A stretch of 64,000 nt of DNA from Corbicula japonica (Eukaryota; Mollusca; Bivalvia; Venerida; Cyrenidae). Each line of letters starts with the position of its first letter. Position 1 is the stretch's first letter. The notes beneath the pieces are model-generated. The model saw only the letters and a program-made list of their open reading frames with translations, had not been told where the DNA came from and made no database searches. Location: positions 806,001 through 870,000 of the forward strand of contig JAZAYU010000183.1 in the NCBI GenBank assembly GCA_038501625.1, written 5' to 3'. Positions 23,561 to 64,000 of the stretch are shown in pieces. Made by a program: the position numbers and the translations under genes.

Positions 23561-24217
23561 AGTCAACTAGTAAGGTTGCATTAAACACAATAACGCGATT
23601 TACACATATGATAATGTTTTTCTCTTCAATTGAGGGCCTGCTTGCCACCAGGGATTAATAATACCACGTAACAATAAGGACCATTTTTTTCAGTCCGAAG
23701 GATGGTCTTAATAGATGGGTTTTACTGTAATTTTAGGATAGTACTTATTAAGATATCAGTATTCGAAATAGGGCGCGAGATTTCACCAGTATTTTTTCTC
23801 ATGCTTAATTTATTGGTCATAATCATTGAACTAGAAATTGGTATCAATGCATAAAAACCAGTAGTACAATAATAAAGGATCTTAATTTGCCTGGTTATTT
23901 TAAAGGGAAACAAACACCCAAAAAATTAACCATTTAATAGCGTGTTCTCTAAACAATTTTACAATTGCGCGCATGTATGCCTACACGAAAATGTAATTTG
24001 CAGATTCCGGGAAAGTATTTGTCCCCATAAAATTGAATATCAAACTTTAATCTAAATTTTAGATTGTTTAAGTGTCTTAAAAAACAACTAGAAATTTGTG
24101 TTTCACGGAACATGATTAAAAGTTACCCAGTCTGTTTGAGTAGAAACTGATAAATTTGAGTTTAAAATAAACATATTGTTTATTGTATTCCAGCAAGACT
24201 AATTAATGAAATAATAA

Positions 24218-25120
24218 ACAATAGGGTCCATAGGACCCTGGGTCGCTAACCTGTTAACAACTGCTCAATGCTTGCAGGAGCTTTGTGCAAGTGTGGTAAA
24301 ATCAAGTCAAATAATTTGAACAAACTTGGTAGACATCCACTAAACAATGCTACATACCAAATATCTAAGTTTAAGGCATTGCGGTTTCCAGTAGGAAGAT
24401 TTTTAAAGTTTTCCTTTTTTACATATTAAGTGCCCCCAGGACGGGGCCAATTTTGACTCCAGGGCCAACATTTAAACAATGTTGGTAAAGGGTCTCTTCA
24501 CAATACTCAACACCAAATATCTAAGGTCTAGTCCTATTAGTTTCGGAGAAAAATGATTTTTCATGTTTTTCCTATATAACTATAAGTAAACCAAGAGAAC
24601 CCTAGGGCGTGGCCGATTTCGGCCCAGGGGACATAATTTGAACAAATTTAGTAGACATCCATTAGACAATGCTACTTACCAAATATCTAAGTACGCATTG
24701 TGGTTTGTGAGAAGAAGATTTTTAAAGATTTCCTATATAAGTCTATGTAAAATGAAGTGACCCCTGGGGCAAGGCCAAATTTGAACCCAGGGAAATAATT
24801 TGAACAATCTTTGTAGAGTTCCACTAGAGGGTGCTAAATGCCAAATATCTAAGCTCTAGGCCTTGTGGTTTCAGACAAGAAGATTTTTAAAGTTTTTTCT
24901 TTAGGCTGCCATGGTAACCAGAGTTCTGCATGGAAATGATTTCTTTGAACAACTTTGGAAGAGCTTCGTGCAAGGAACATCCGTGGCAAGTTTCATCAAC
25001 TTTGGCCCAGGGGTTTAAGAGAAGATGTCGTTTAAATTAAAAGTTTACGGACGGACGGACGCCGGACAAATTGCGATCACAAAAGCTCACCTTGTCACTA
25101 TGTGACAGGTGAGCTAAAAA
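24218..25120. mobile_element. Pearl/HINE-like element, copy 1
   Basis: Left end AGGGTCCATAGGACCCTG (a hairpin), three diverged core repeats of about 165 bp (ACCAAATATCTAAG, GTGGTTT...AGAAGATTTTTAAAG, CCCAGG), then ACGGACGGACGCC and a 3' hairpin ACCTTGTCACTATGTGACAGGT-type followed by GAGCTAA. This architecture is known for bivalve pearl elements, thought to be non-autonomous Helentrons. That assignment is inferred. Confidence 0.8.
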
Positions 25121-25390
25121 CTAATATTGGGGCCTGAACATTCAAACTAGAAGTCTGGAATTTTATTTTATATCATCAGAATGACATAGATAACAACAAC
25201 AACAACAACAACAACAAACTCTTCAAAGTACCATCTTTTATTTGTACAAAAATAAAATTCAAAAACATATTCTTAACAAAAATAAAACTGAAAATGAGTG
25301 GAGACAAAATTAAAGAGTTAAACTAACTAAGTATATAAGAATAATTAACCTGTCACACTATGGATTTGTGTGAACATTATCAGTCCAAAA

Positions 25391-25570
25391 ACAATGAGTA
25401 TTAAATGCAAAGTAGATCCAGATCAGCTGGCACATCCAAGCTGTTTTGATCAGGATCTGCACTGTTTGCTTTTTGATTCATTTAGTCTTTTCTGACTAAG
25501 AAGGGAACAATGTAGATCCTGATTAGACTGCACAAATGTGCTGGCTAATATGCAAAATGCAAAAAAACGA
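25391..25570. repeat. Diverged double-hairpin repeat downstream of GART
   Basis: GTAGATCCAGATCAGCTGGC with the opposing ATCAGGATCTGCACTG. A second copy at about 26321-26830 is split by the SINE at 26490. Confidence 0.75.
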
Positions 25571-26099
25571 ATATATAGGATAAGGTTAAACAAAAACAAG
25601 CATCAAAATATTACACTGAGAAACTGCATCCATTAACCATAACTATTTAAGGTTCCACTCAATTTGTTCATCTTGTGTCAACCGGACCATATTACTGGTT
25701 CCACACCATTTGCCCATCCAGTTTCAACCCTTACTTATTATGGTACCACTCTACCGTTTAGATTAAAACCAGACAATATTAAAGGTTCCACTCTGTTTGT
25801 CCATCTGGTTTTACCGGATCGTATTAAAGGTTTTAATCTGTTTGTCCATCTGGTTTCAATTTACCATATTAAAAGTTCAACTCTATTTGTCCAAAATTGT
25901 TTCAACCAGACTACATTAAAGGTTTCACTCTATTTGCCTATCTGGTTTCATCCGGACCATATTAAAACCTCCACTCCATTTGTACGCCTGGTTTCAACGA
26001 GACAATATTAAAGGCTCCATCCTATTTGCCGATCTGATTTTAACCAGACTGTATTAAAGGTTCCACTCTATTTGCCCATCTGGTTTCAACCAGACTTCA

Positions 26100-55321
<29,222 letters not shown>

Positions 55322-57084
55322 CTAAACACTGCAATGCATCAAGGATGTACATGTATTGACATTGTGATGGAGTTTTACCACAAAGTTTATTCCAATCAGT
55401 GGGGCCAGAGCTTTTTCATTATTTTGGGAATTAAAGGTGACAAAACATGGTACTATTTAAATTATAAACAAGTACCCATCTGTCAAATGAGTTTTGAATG
55501 AATGAATGAATGAATGAAGGTTTATTCCACTGGGGAAATTTGCTCTTAATTTGAGAAAAATGGTGCATTTCCTAATATGAAACAAAAGTTTAATTAAGTA
55601 ATGTTTTGAGGACAACTGCATTATTTCAAGTAATTTTTAGAAAGACGGCCATTTCTATTTGGCTCTTACTAAAGAATGAAAGTAACTTTTGGGGGAAAAC
55701 TACATGATTTTAAAGGAAATTTAGGATGGGATGGGGCCTGTAAAAATGGCCCCTACTGAAGAAGAAAAAAAAGCCCTGATTTTGGCAGTTTCACTAGCAC
55801 CATAATTTTAACAGTCAAATGGAATTGCATGCATTGACTCATTATTACTAATCTTTATAAAATTGCACAATCAAATTGTTAAGCATACTGTAAAACAAAT
55901 ATATGTTGGAATGAGAATGCAAATCATAAAGAGTAATCAAAAACATTTTGTTGTCAATGTATAACAAAACATACCCCCAAAATATATGTACAGTATTCAC
56001 TGATGTAAAGGATACAACTATGCACCCAATATAATTCACCTTCCAAATTCTTCAAAGAAATAAGTACTAGTTTATGAAACATGTATGACATTTATTTTAC
56101 AAGACAGGATGACATTTCTGATTTGAGAACCAAAAATGTTTTGCTGGTGCAATGAAAACTATTCAGTAACCTTTAAAAGTTTATAAAATGAACTTACATG
56201 TATCCTGCCATTTTTAATGTGATATGTATATTTATAATAGTTGTATACATACGATTATATCGTTTGTGAACAGTGAGGTTACTGTTCATGCATTCATCAA
56301 CAAATTAACAGGAGTCAAGGTATAAATACAAGAATGGATAAACTTTTACAAATTGGTTAACTGAAGTTTTTGTTTTATGACCATGCTCAAGAAATTTAAA
56401 GGTGGTTTTTGTGACTTCACAAAGCTGAAGTCCTTAAAAAAGAAGTCTGGCATTTTGATGGTTTTTAAAAATGACAAATATAAACATTTAAGACAACTCC
56501 AACAATTTCTGGTCTGAAGAAGAGAGGCAATAGTAATCAGGAGAAAACAAAAAGCAATAGAATGAAGTTTTACCAATTTGCATCCAATCAATTTTTTTGT
56601 ACCAAACTGTAAATTTATGGAGCTTTGCACAGGTCTGCACCAGCAATAAATATCAGTAACAGACTGTCAACCAGGTCATCTCCAAAATATAGGAAAAATA
56701 TAGGAATATTTTTGCAACAAATATAGGAGTTTTTGGATGATTTTGAGGCAAAATATAGGAGTTTGGAACTGATAATTATAGTTCTATTTAATTGCACTTA
56801 TACAAATGATTTTCACCTGTGCATTTACTGTTTCTACAATTATCAATGTCCAAAATGTCCACTGTAAAAATGATTGAAACCATCAACTTTAACATCAGCA
56901 CATCACCAGCACCTGAATGACCATTCAAACAAGGGGGAAATGCAGAAAATGCATTAAAAAGCCAGATTTTTTCAGTTTTAGTTTGTCTTCGATGATATAT
57001 AGTACTGTACATAGCATCGTCTCATCCACTCATAGTTTAACATTAATTTAACTTAATTTATCCATTAAGTGGTTTTATAAAAAA

Positions 57085-58340
57085 AAACACAACTAGAATT
57101 ATCACTGAAAGTGATTAAATACCCTCACATGTGTGCTTGATACTTGAACTGGGAATTCTTAGAATAAATGGCATAATGTAACTGACACTAGAAACATGGA
57201 CACATGCAGTAGTGACCTTGACCCACATCTACTATCAATCCCAAGCAGTCTTCAAAGAAGCAACCTAAACAGTAAGTTTCATCACAATATCTCATTCCTC
57301 ACTAAAGCCATTTCGTATAAAAAGTTTATCTATCCGAAAATTTATCAACAGTGATCTTTACCACAGTGGCACCACTTTCAATCCAAAGTGTCGTCTTCAA
57401 AGTAGCCACATATACAGCAAGTATCATCACAATATCTCATTCCTTTTAAATTTATTGAGCAGAAACGGTTTGAATATGTTAATAACAGTGACCTTTTCTT
57501 AACTTTTTTCTAACAACTGTGCGCTAAAAAATGTTAAAATATGTAAAGCCTTCCATTAGAAATCATCCAGAAACCATTTTTTACTATTTTTAGTAACACT
57601 GGACCAAACCAGGTCCATTTTTAATATGCAGTTTCGTCTTCATTAACACTACCTATATAGCAATTTTCACCACAATATCTCATTCCGAACTACAGTTATT
57701 GAGCATATACAGTTTTTCTATTTTTAATAACAGTGACCTTGACCCTACAGGCCTTACTTTCAATTTAAAAAGTCGTCTTCACAGAAACCATCAATACACC
57801 AAATTTCATTCAAGAATCTCATTCCAAGCTATAGTTACTGAGTGGAAATGAAGTGTTGAAGTTAAAATAACAGTGACCTTGACCTTGAACCCACAAGCTC
57901 CAAAGTCAAAATTCAACCTGTATCTTCTGATGTTATATCTATGTCCCAAAAAAGGAATTAATCTGTGAAGTATTTCATGAGTTATCATCCAAAAACCATT
58001 TTTCTATTTTTAGTAACACTTACCTTGACATTGACCCCACCAGCCCTAAAGTCGAACCTGACCTGTATCTTGTGATGTTATACCTGTGTACCAAACATTT
58101 TTAAAATATTTGATGCCTTTCATGAGTTATTGACTGGAAAGCATTTTTCTATTTTAGTAACAGTGACCTTGACACTGACCCCACCAGCCCCAAAATCGAA
58201 CTTGACCTGTATCTTATGATGTTTCACTCTTTTCAAACTGGGAAACTCACCACAAAAGTCAGCTGAAGAATTCTTGTTCACAGTCAAGCATGTTGTTCCC
58301 AGGGGTCCATCTTGACGTTTTAGACGACCACATATATTAC
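57085..58340. mobile_element. Diverged element with CCTTGACC core repeats
   Basis: Head TTATCACTGAAAGTGATTAA, then about seven units of roughly 140-180 bp with AACAGTGACCTTGACC and TCACAATATCTCATTCC. Confidence 0.68.
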
Positions 58341-58802
58341 ACCATACCAAATATAAGTTCTCTAGTCCTTGCAGTTGGTGAATAAAATTTAATGATCTTT
58401 AACATTGTTTTGCATTTGGTTGCAACTGCAACAAGAATTCTGCATAGAAGTGAAAATTTGTTTTTGTTAGGTAAGCCTTAATACACAGAAACCTGCTACA
58501 AAGTTGTTAGAGAATCAGACTAAAACTTAAGTAAACGCCACTCGCCAAGTTTTCACCAATCTAAAAGTTGTGTTTTCTTCTTGAAAAAAAAGAAGAAAGC
58601 AAAAGCATTATCAAAGCAAAATTTTCTCTCTTCATTTATCGGCAAAAACAAATACTAAAAAATATAGGAATATACATAAAAATATAGGAGAAATATAGGA
58701 ATATAGGAGGCTTTTCAAAATATAGGATTCTGATCCAAAATATAGGAGAAATATAGGAATATAGGAATCGGTTGACAGCCTGCAGTAAATAAAACAACCT
58801 GG

Positions 58803-60066
58803 TACAGGGCATTTCATCAGAAAATTGGGAAGAGGCCCTGGCCTTTTCAATTGGGAAATTCATGTGTGATACACTGCAACTCCATTATATCGCGGACCTC
58901 AGGGTCCAAGCCCGCCAACCGCGATATAAACGGAGCGCGATATAAGTAAATAATCGCGCATAATCCATGAGAATTCATTTGTTTTGGCTGTCAGATGCAT
59001 GTATATCGCGGTGTTGCGTAATAAACACGCCGTGAAATCTACTGGTACATCAGGGAGTAAGTTCCGTGCTTGACTATTTTTTTAAACAACTTTATTCAAT
59101 AATATATCAAGATTAATTTTTAATAAAAAGAAATTAATTAATGTACAAACAAAGATTGCCTTCATAAATTTCCATCGGTGCCGTATTATTGTTTTCGGTA
59201 CTTTCAACTGATCGGTCGGTCATGGTCGGCGATGTTAGTTGGTCGTCGTCCGTCATTTACCAGCTTGATATGTCGATGAGCAGGTAATGTCAAAACAATA
59301 AACTGTTTTGATGTTTCCTGCTCAATGTCTATTATGGTAAGCAAGTTGCATTATTTGTCGCTCATTAAATTTTGCGGTTTGTCTCGTGAACGAAATACTG
59401 TCAGTACCATATCAGCTTGGTGTTTTTCCCACCTATTGTTCATCACAATGGGGGTTTCATGTCAAATCAAAAGCAACATAATTGATAATAAACCTTTCAT
59501 TTATTTTCATAGGTTTGTGTTAAATTGTATCTGTTGGATAACGTGTACATCCCCTTTTAAATCTCTATATACAAAATGTAATAAACAGCCTTCGCCGATA
59601 ATGACGTAATACGACACGAAAAAAGAGTGTGTTTCGTGAATTTGTCGCCAACGTTGATTTAATCATTTGAACTTTTTTACCACCCGGTGAAGAATGAACA
59701 AACATATACATTGTAAGTGTACAAAAAAATTGGGATCCACGGACCAAGCGCGATATATTGGATATCGCGATATAACGGAGCTGCAGTGTAATTGTTCATT
59801 TTTGGAAAATAAAATTAATTGATAGATGGGTTCCAGTTTATAAAATTGAATAGTAATAGGTATTTTTAACTTAAATCTAATTTTTAAGCACTCCATTTTT
59901 CAGAATTCAATTTCCAACATCCGTCAGAGGAGTTTTAACCATTTTTGGACATCTTACCTAGCATTTTGGGAAGAGTATCTGCCGTAATTGGGAAAAAATA
60001 CTATATTTTTGGATTGGAAAGATGCCTTTTATAGGCCTCAGTTATATAAGAATGAAAAGCCCTGTG
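58803..60066. mobile_element. hAT-like element carrying a nested TA-duplicating element
   Basis: Ends CAGGGCATTTCATC and GAATGAAAAGCCCTG, matching the 52.0-kb copy. The 58868-59790 insertion splits the phrase GTGTGATAATTGTTC. Confidence 0.78.
58868..59789. mobile_element. About 920-bp element with CACTGCAACTCC ends, nested
   Basis: CACTGCAACTCCATTATATC plus GCG pairs with CGCGATATAACGGAGCTGCA plus GTG, flanked by TA on both sides as in Tc1/mariner-type insertion. No transposase frame is visible. Confidence 0.82.
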
Positions 60067-60959
60067 GTAATTATGGAAAATCAAGACTAAGCAGGCACAA
60101 ATGTAAGGTGAAAAAGCGACAGAAGAAATATTGCTGATTAAAACTTTTATAAGGTGCGAATATTCCACAATCCACATGGTAGATTTATTTTCTGTAAACG
60201 CTTGACCAGCAAAAACTCTGCATCAAAGATGTAGCTGGAAATCTCTTTTAACATATCATAGCCAGCACTTTACAAATTTTACTTTCAATCAGTATGTCAG
60301 TCTTTTTACACCAAATCTACAATTAAACATCATGTTTTCTGTAAAGTAATAATCTGCATTTCGACAACGGTTCAATTGTACAGTACATAAACAAAACAAA
60401 AATGATATATGTTGGTCCAGTGTAGACCCAAAAATAACGATATTTATCAGAGGGTGGGGGGGAGTGGTCAGTCAGCTCATAAAAATGTTGGCGAAAAAGG
60501 GATCAGTCTCCAAAGCCACTGTGAAACATGCCTTCTATTTTCTAGATCATAATGTGCATGTCTTCTGCCAGAGCTTTCAGAAGTTCTGGACAATTCACAA
60601 ACAATATTTTGGATGCTAACAAAAGCAAACATTGCTAATGTCATTTGCACGAACTAAGACCAAACACTTTGCAACACAAAGCCATTAAAGGAAAATAGTA
60701 AGAACACTGTTTATATTATGATACATTTTAAGAAAATCGTGAAAAAAAATTACAAAATCAAATCTCCCTCCGCACGTGCACGGTGTTACAGTAGAAAACC
60801 ATATAGTACAGAGTGCTGAAAGAACGCACGCCGGCTCATACAACCAATCGAAATGGAAAATTGACTTGACGTCATTTGACAACTGAATAGCGTCAAAATG
60901 GCCGCTAATTGTTATTGTTGACGAAACAGGTGTTTGCTAATTAATAATTAAAGATAAAA

Positions 60960-61100
60960 ATGCCGAAGAAGAAAGGAAAGGGTAAGAAAGGAAAGAAGGG
61001 GAAGAAAAAGTCCGGAAAGAAGTCAGCAGGATCCACTCCAGTATCTGCAGACCCAATGGCACCGTCTTACGTTCCCCCACCACCTAAACATGGAGAGCAG
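60960..61100 (+). CDS. Centrin-like gene exon 1
   Basis: Encodes residues 1-47, the Lys/Gly-rich tail and a Pro run ending KHGEQ. Donor GTTAGT, phase 0. The basic tail resembles a nuclear or microtubule-binding extension, but no known motif is certain. Confidence 0.82.
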
Positions 61101-63626
61101 GTTAGTGATATTTAGATTTCATCCATTCTTTTCAGATTCAATATCTGGGCCCAAGATCGTAAAACTTAGAGTTGAGATCAGTCTCAAATCTCAAGGATCT
61201 GATTGGCTAAAATGGTGACTGGTCGCCATTTCAGCCAATCAGATGCTTGAGATTTGAGACTGATCTCCAGATTTAGTATGATATTGGGCAAAGGTGTTTT
61301 GAGTGACACTATGGATAGTAAATTGTTCAAAGTTGGATGCAAAATTTCCAGAAAGAGGGTTCGTTCTGGAAATTCTTTGGGTAGACATAATAATTTGATG
61401 TTAGAGCAACCTTACTGAACCCCCTTTAGATCCATCCTTGGTTATAATATTATTAATAATATGGTACTAGTACAGATACAGAAATTCCCACTTTCTGGCC
61501 AAAGTCCCCATAAACATTTATAAAAGCAGAAAAAGTATGTTTCAGCAACCCCTCTGAACCCCCTTATGGATCTATCCCTGGTTATAATCATAATGTTGCC
61601 ATTCAGTACATGCAGCTGTTACATACTATTTGCAGCGACAACAAAGATTTGAACATATGACCAGTGTTTCACTCATTACATATTTTTGTAGCAGTATTCA
61701 AATCAGGTGTCGTTAGCTCAATTTGTATAGTGTTGACATGCAACTCCGTAGATTCAGGGTTCCATGACTACTCATTTTACTCCAAAACTTCTACACTGAC
61801 ATCATCAGTAAGGGAAATTACCTTTGGGGGAAGCATTGACTGAGGTATTCAACCCAAACCTAACAACACTTTTAAATCTTTTCCATTTTCAAAAATTCTG
61901 TACATTGTTGCTGTGCTATAACTCATTTAATTATCAAAGAGTTAACTTATTTCAGTTGATCAAGTTGCTGACATCTCACCCTGTAGACGAGAAAGAGATT
62001 CATGGAGTTAAGGTGTCCACCCGTATTTTAGACAACCTCACACCACAAGAGATTAGGGATCTAAGAGTTGTCTTTGAACTCTTTGATACAAATAATGATG
62101 GGTAAGTCTCATTTAAGTAAGAGATTTTTAGCCAGGTTTTCTTTGGAATATTATATTGTGGTATGTTGTTGGGTGGGTGAATGGGGGCAACATTTCATTA
62201 AGTTTTTTGTTTAACTTCACTTTTTCTCAGTAACCATTCAAGGTATAGCTCTATAACTTAATACAGTTGTCAGACATCACAATAATAATTATCAGGACAA
62301 GTTTTGTAACTCTTGAGTGTATATTGTCATAGTTATGCCCCCTTTTCAATTAAAATTAAGAATAAAAATGTGGTTTTGTCACATTGAGGGGTCTTCTTTT
62401 TGTTAATGTCTCAATTCAGTGCAAAATTATATGATGAATGTAGTAGAAAGTAAAACATTGTATAATCGTTAACTGAGCTAAAATCTTACAGAGTTATATT
62501 CAAACAATTAAATTCTCAGCAACAGTAATCATTGTAGTACTATGGTATTATTTAATTTTGTGTGGAAGAAATTCTGCAGAGGGCTGAAATGACATTTTTG
62601 TTGGCCAAAATTTATGCAGTTGTAAAATTCTAAGATAATAAGCTATAACATTATAAAATGGTTTTGTTTTGCTGGGGCTTGATTTCAGGCAGCAAGTTCC
62701 ATGTTGCGAACTATGTGAAAATTAAACCACTGTGAAAATAGAATGATATAACAGTATGAAGTGTTTAACAGCTCTTAATAATTAGATTAACAGAATTCTT
62801 TTTTACTTTTGAATCAGGGATTATTTCATCAGTTATATCATTTGTACTATAAAATAAATATTAACAAACAAATTCTGTTGTAGGTTTTTGAGTCCACCAG
62901 AGTTAAGACGTGCAATGAAATCTCTTGGATTTAAAGTGACCAAAGAGGAAGCCAAGCAGCTTGCTACAGACGGCAGCTTAAAGGGTATAGGGTAGGTATT
63001 TTATCTTTTCTACCTCAAAAGATAAGTAAAAGTTTGACAAACATTATGAATGAAACCCTGACTGCATGAATTATTCAGAATCGACTGATTTCAAAATTTA
63101 GAATCCTAAACAACTTTTATAACCTCGCACTTGTGTTGTTTTTTTGTTATAAAAATTCTCTGTCAATAATTGACATATTTCAGTGGAAATTTTAGATACA
63201 ATGTTAAATGATCAAATTATGTTCAGAAAAAACAACAGTGATAATAAGCAGACATAATATTATTTAGTTATAAAAGCTACAGTTAAAGCAACCTTTAAAT
63301 CAAATTTCACAATCTGAATGTATCAATAGCAAGTGTGGCTGAGATACATATCTGACACATTATATCAGATCTTTTTTAATTGTTTTATTTCAAAATGTTT
63401 GGGTCATTGGCCTTTTTTCAGCAGATAATGTCACAAGTCTACATGTTCATTCTTTCACAACATCATTGATGGCTATAAAGCTTTGCTAATCTTTGTAAAA
63501 ACATGTAACTGTATATTTGTAGAATGTTGGATTTCAACGAGTATCTAGAGACAATCATTGACAAGCAAGGAGATTCACGAGACATGTATGACGAGATCCT
63601 TAAAGGATTTACCATGTTTGATCGCA
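60960..63626 (+). CDS. Centrin-like EF-hand protein, 5' part (four exons; continues past the window)
   Basis: Exons 60960-61100, 61956-62101, 62884-62991 and 63523-63626 join in frame (phases 0, 2, 2, 1) to give 166 residues so far. Residues 3-21 are almost all Lys and Gly, with few acidic residues, followed by a Pro-rich stretch. From about residue 72 the sequence fits centrin/caltractin: LTPQEIRDLRVVFELFDTNN, an EF loop at residues 91-102 with D91, N93, D95, S99 and E102, then LRRAMKSLGFKVTKEEA. The second EF position (about 127-138) keeps only G, D and the final E and probably does not bind calcium. DEILKGFTMFD starts a third hand. Centrins act at centrioles and basal bodies; that role here is inferred. 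An EF-hand ciliary protein outside the centrin clade is possible. Start chosen at the only in-frame ATG, context AAAAATGC. Confidence 0.85.
61147..61289. mobile_element. CCAAT-family foldback in intron 1 of the centrin-like gene
   Basis: ATCATAAA-like subtype; right end slightly diverged. Confidence 0.88.
61956..62101 (+). CDS. Centrin-like gene exon 2
   Basis: Encodes residues 48-96 with the entering helix of EF-hand 1 and the start of its loop (DTNNDG). Acceptor TTATTTCAG, donor GTAAGT. Confidence 0.88.
62884..62991 (+). CDS. Centrin-like gene exon 3
   Basis: Encodes residues 96-132: the end of EF loop 1 (FLSPPE), its exiting helix and the entering helix of EF-hand 2. Acceptor TGTTGTAG, donor GTAGGT. 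Confidence 0.85.
63523..63626 (+). CDS. Centrin-like gene exon 4
   Basis: Encodes residues 132-166: MLDFNEYLETIIDKQGDSRD, then EILKGFTMFDR, the start of EF-hand 3. Donor GTAAGT in phase 1. The next exon is beyond 64000. Confidence 0.85.
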
Positions 63627-63654
63627 GTAAGTCAATTTACCCTTTTCTCCAAAA

Positions 63655-63910
63655 AAGGATAATATATGGCTGTTATCAAACAGTGTAGATCTGGATCATC
63701 TGGCACATCCATGCTATCTTATCAGAATATACTCTGTTCTTGGAGATTCATAAGGTTATTTTTGACCAAGAAGCAAACGGTGTTAATTCAGTTCAGATAT
63801 CATGACACATTTGTGCTTGCTGATCTGAATCTACACTGGTCATCCATGTGATAAAAGGGATATCTATGGTTTAATATCCAGCAGCCATATCAAATAGAGT
63901 AAAGGGTTAA
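63655..63910. repeat. Double-hairpin repeat in intron 4 of the centrin-like gene
   Basis: Diverged copy ending AGTAAAGGGTTAA, with GTAGATCTGGATCATCTGGC and TGAATCTACACTGG arms. Confidence 0.78.
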
Positions 63911-64000
63911 GCTAAAATTAAAGAGTAGTTACAAACAAAATTCAAATTTATACCTTTGATTATTATGTTTCTTGAAATATTTGTACTGGAACATGCTTTA

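Larger units (their letters stand above)
14960..25640. other. Intergenic between the neuropeptide gene and GART, repeat-rich
   Basis: No supported gene. Holds the large inverted repeats, CRE-type MITEs, foldbacks and a pearl/HINE-like element listed separately. The stretches 14960-15900, 18000-18690, 20010-20870, 21560-22400 and 23560-24210 are AT-rich with nothing recognised. An open frame at 18299-18592 has no recognisable features. Confidence 0.55.
55322..60959. other. Intergenic region between the divergent GART and centrin-like genes
   Basis: Must hold both promoters, but I can name no core element. About half is repeats: a family with CCTTGACC-type repeats at about 57085-58340 and a hAT-like element with a nested insertion at 58803-60066. 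The stretches 55330-57080 and 60070-60950 show no repeat or gene I recognise. Confidence 0.6.

Noticed and set aside
61824..62105. Open frame extending centrin-like exon 2 upstream
   Set aside because: The part before 61956 is intronic: the acceptor TTATTTCAG is good and joining to exon 1 keeps frame.

Overview
This window looks like nuclear DNA of a bivalve mollusc. The reasons are an AT-rich, intron-rich layout, a pedal-peptide-type neuropeptide precursor, and a dense load of short non-autonomous transposons of the kind common in bivalves. The species is not settled by the sequence.

Three protein-coding genes can be read exon by exon. (1) On the + strand at about 11.1-14.4 kb is a secreted neuropeptide precursor of 220 residues. 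It has a signal peptide and ten copies of a pedal-peptide/orcokinin-like peptide separated by dibasic sites. (2) On the - strand from 55,321 down to 26,100 is the complete trifunctional purine-synthesis gene GART (GARS-AIRS-GART), in 21 coding exons. The reading frame is unbroken across every junction and gives 999 residues. The GARS, AIRS and GART domain borders coincide with exon borders. (3) On the + strand from 60,960 to the window end are the first four coding exons of a centrin-like EF-hand protein with a lysine/glycine-rich N-terminus. The three genes have no obvious shared function.

The rest is repeats. One foldback family of about 145 bp occurs some 20 times, one self-inserted. A double-hairpin family of about 230 bp is abundant in the introns of GART. 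Other elements are a MITE family with CRE-like TGACGTCA-type motifs, two tRNA-derived SINE families (two copies with clear target duplications), and pearl/HINE-like elements with internal repeats of about 165 bp. There are also hAT-like elements carrying nested insertions, and three large inverted-repeat structures at 16.7-17.4, 18.7-19.4 and 19.8-20.0 kb.

The most unusual signal is a recurrent pattern inside GART. At five of its 21 exons, a piece of the exon's 3' end has been copied, once or many times, just downstream. Four of these pieces (exons 2, 3, 8 and 19) span the splice donor and one (the last exon) spans the stop codon. Two introns also hold degenerate arrays whose core looks like a 5' splice site. 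The mirror image is seen at the neuropeptide gene, where a splice-acceptor segment is present three times. I did not see this described in anything I know, and it should be tested genome-wide.
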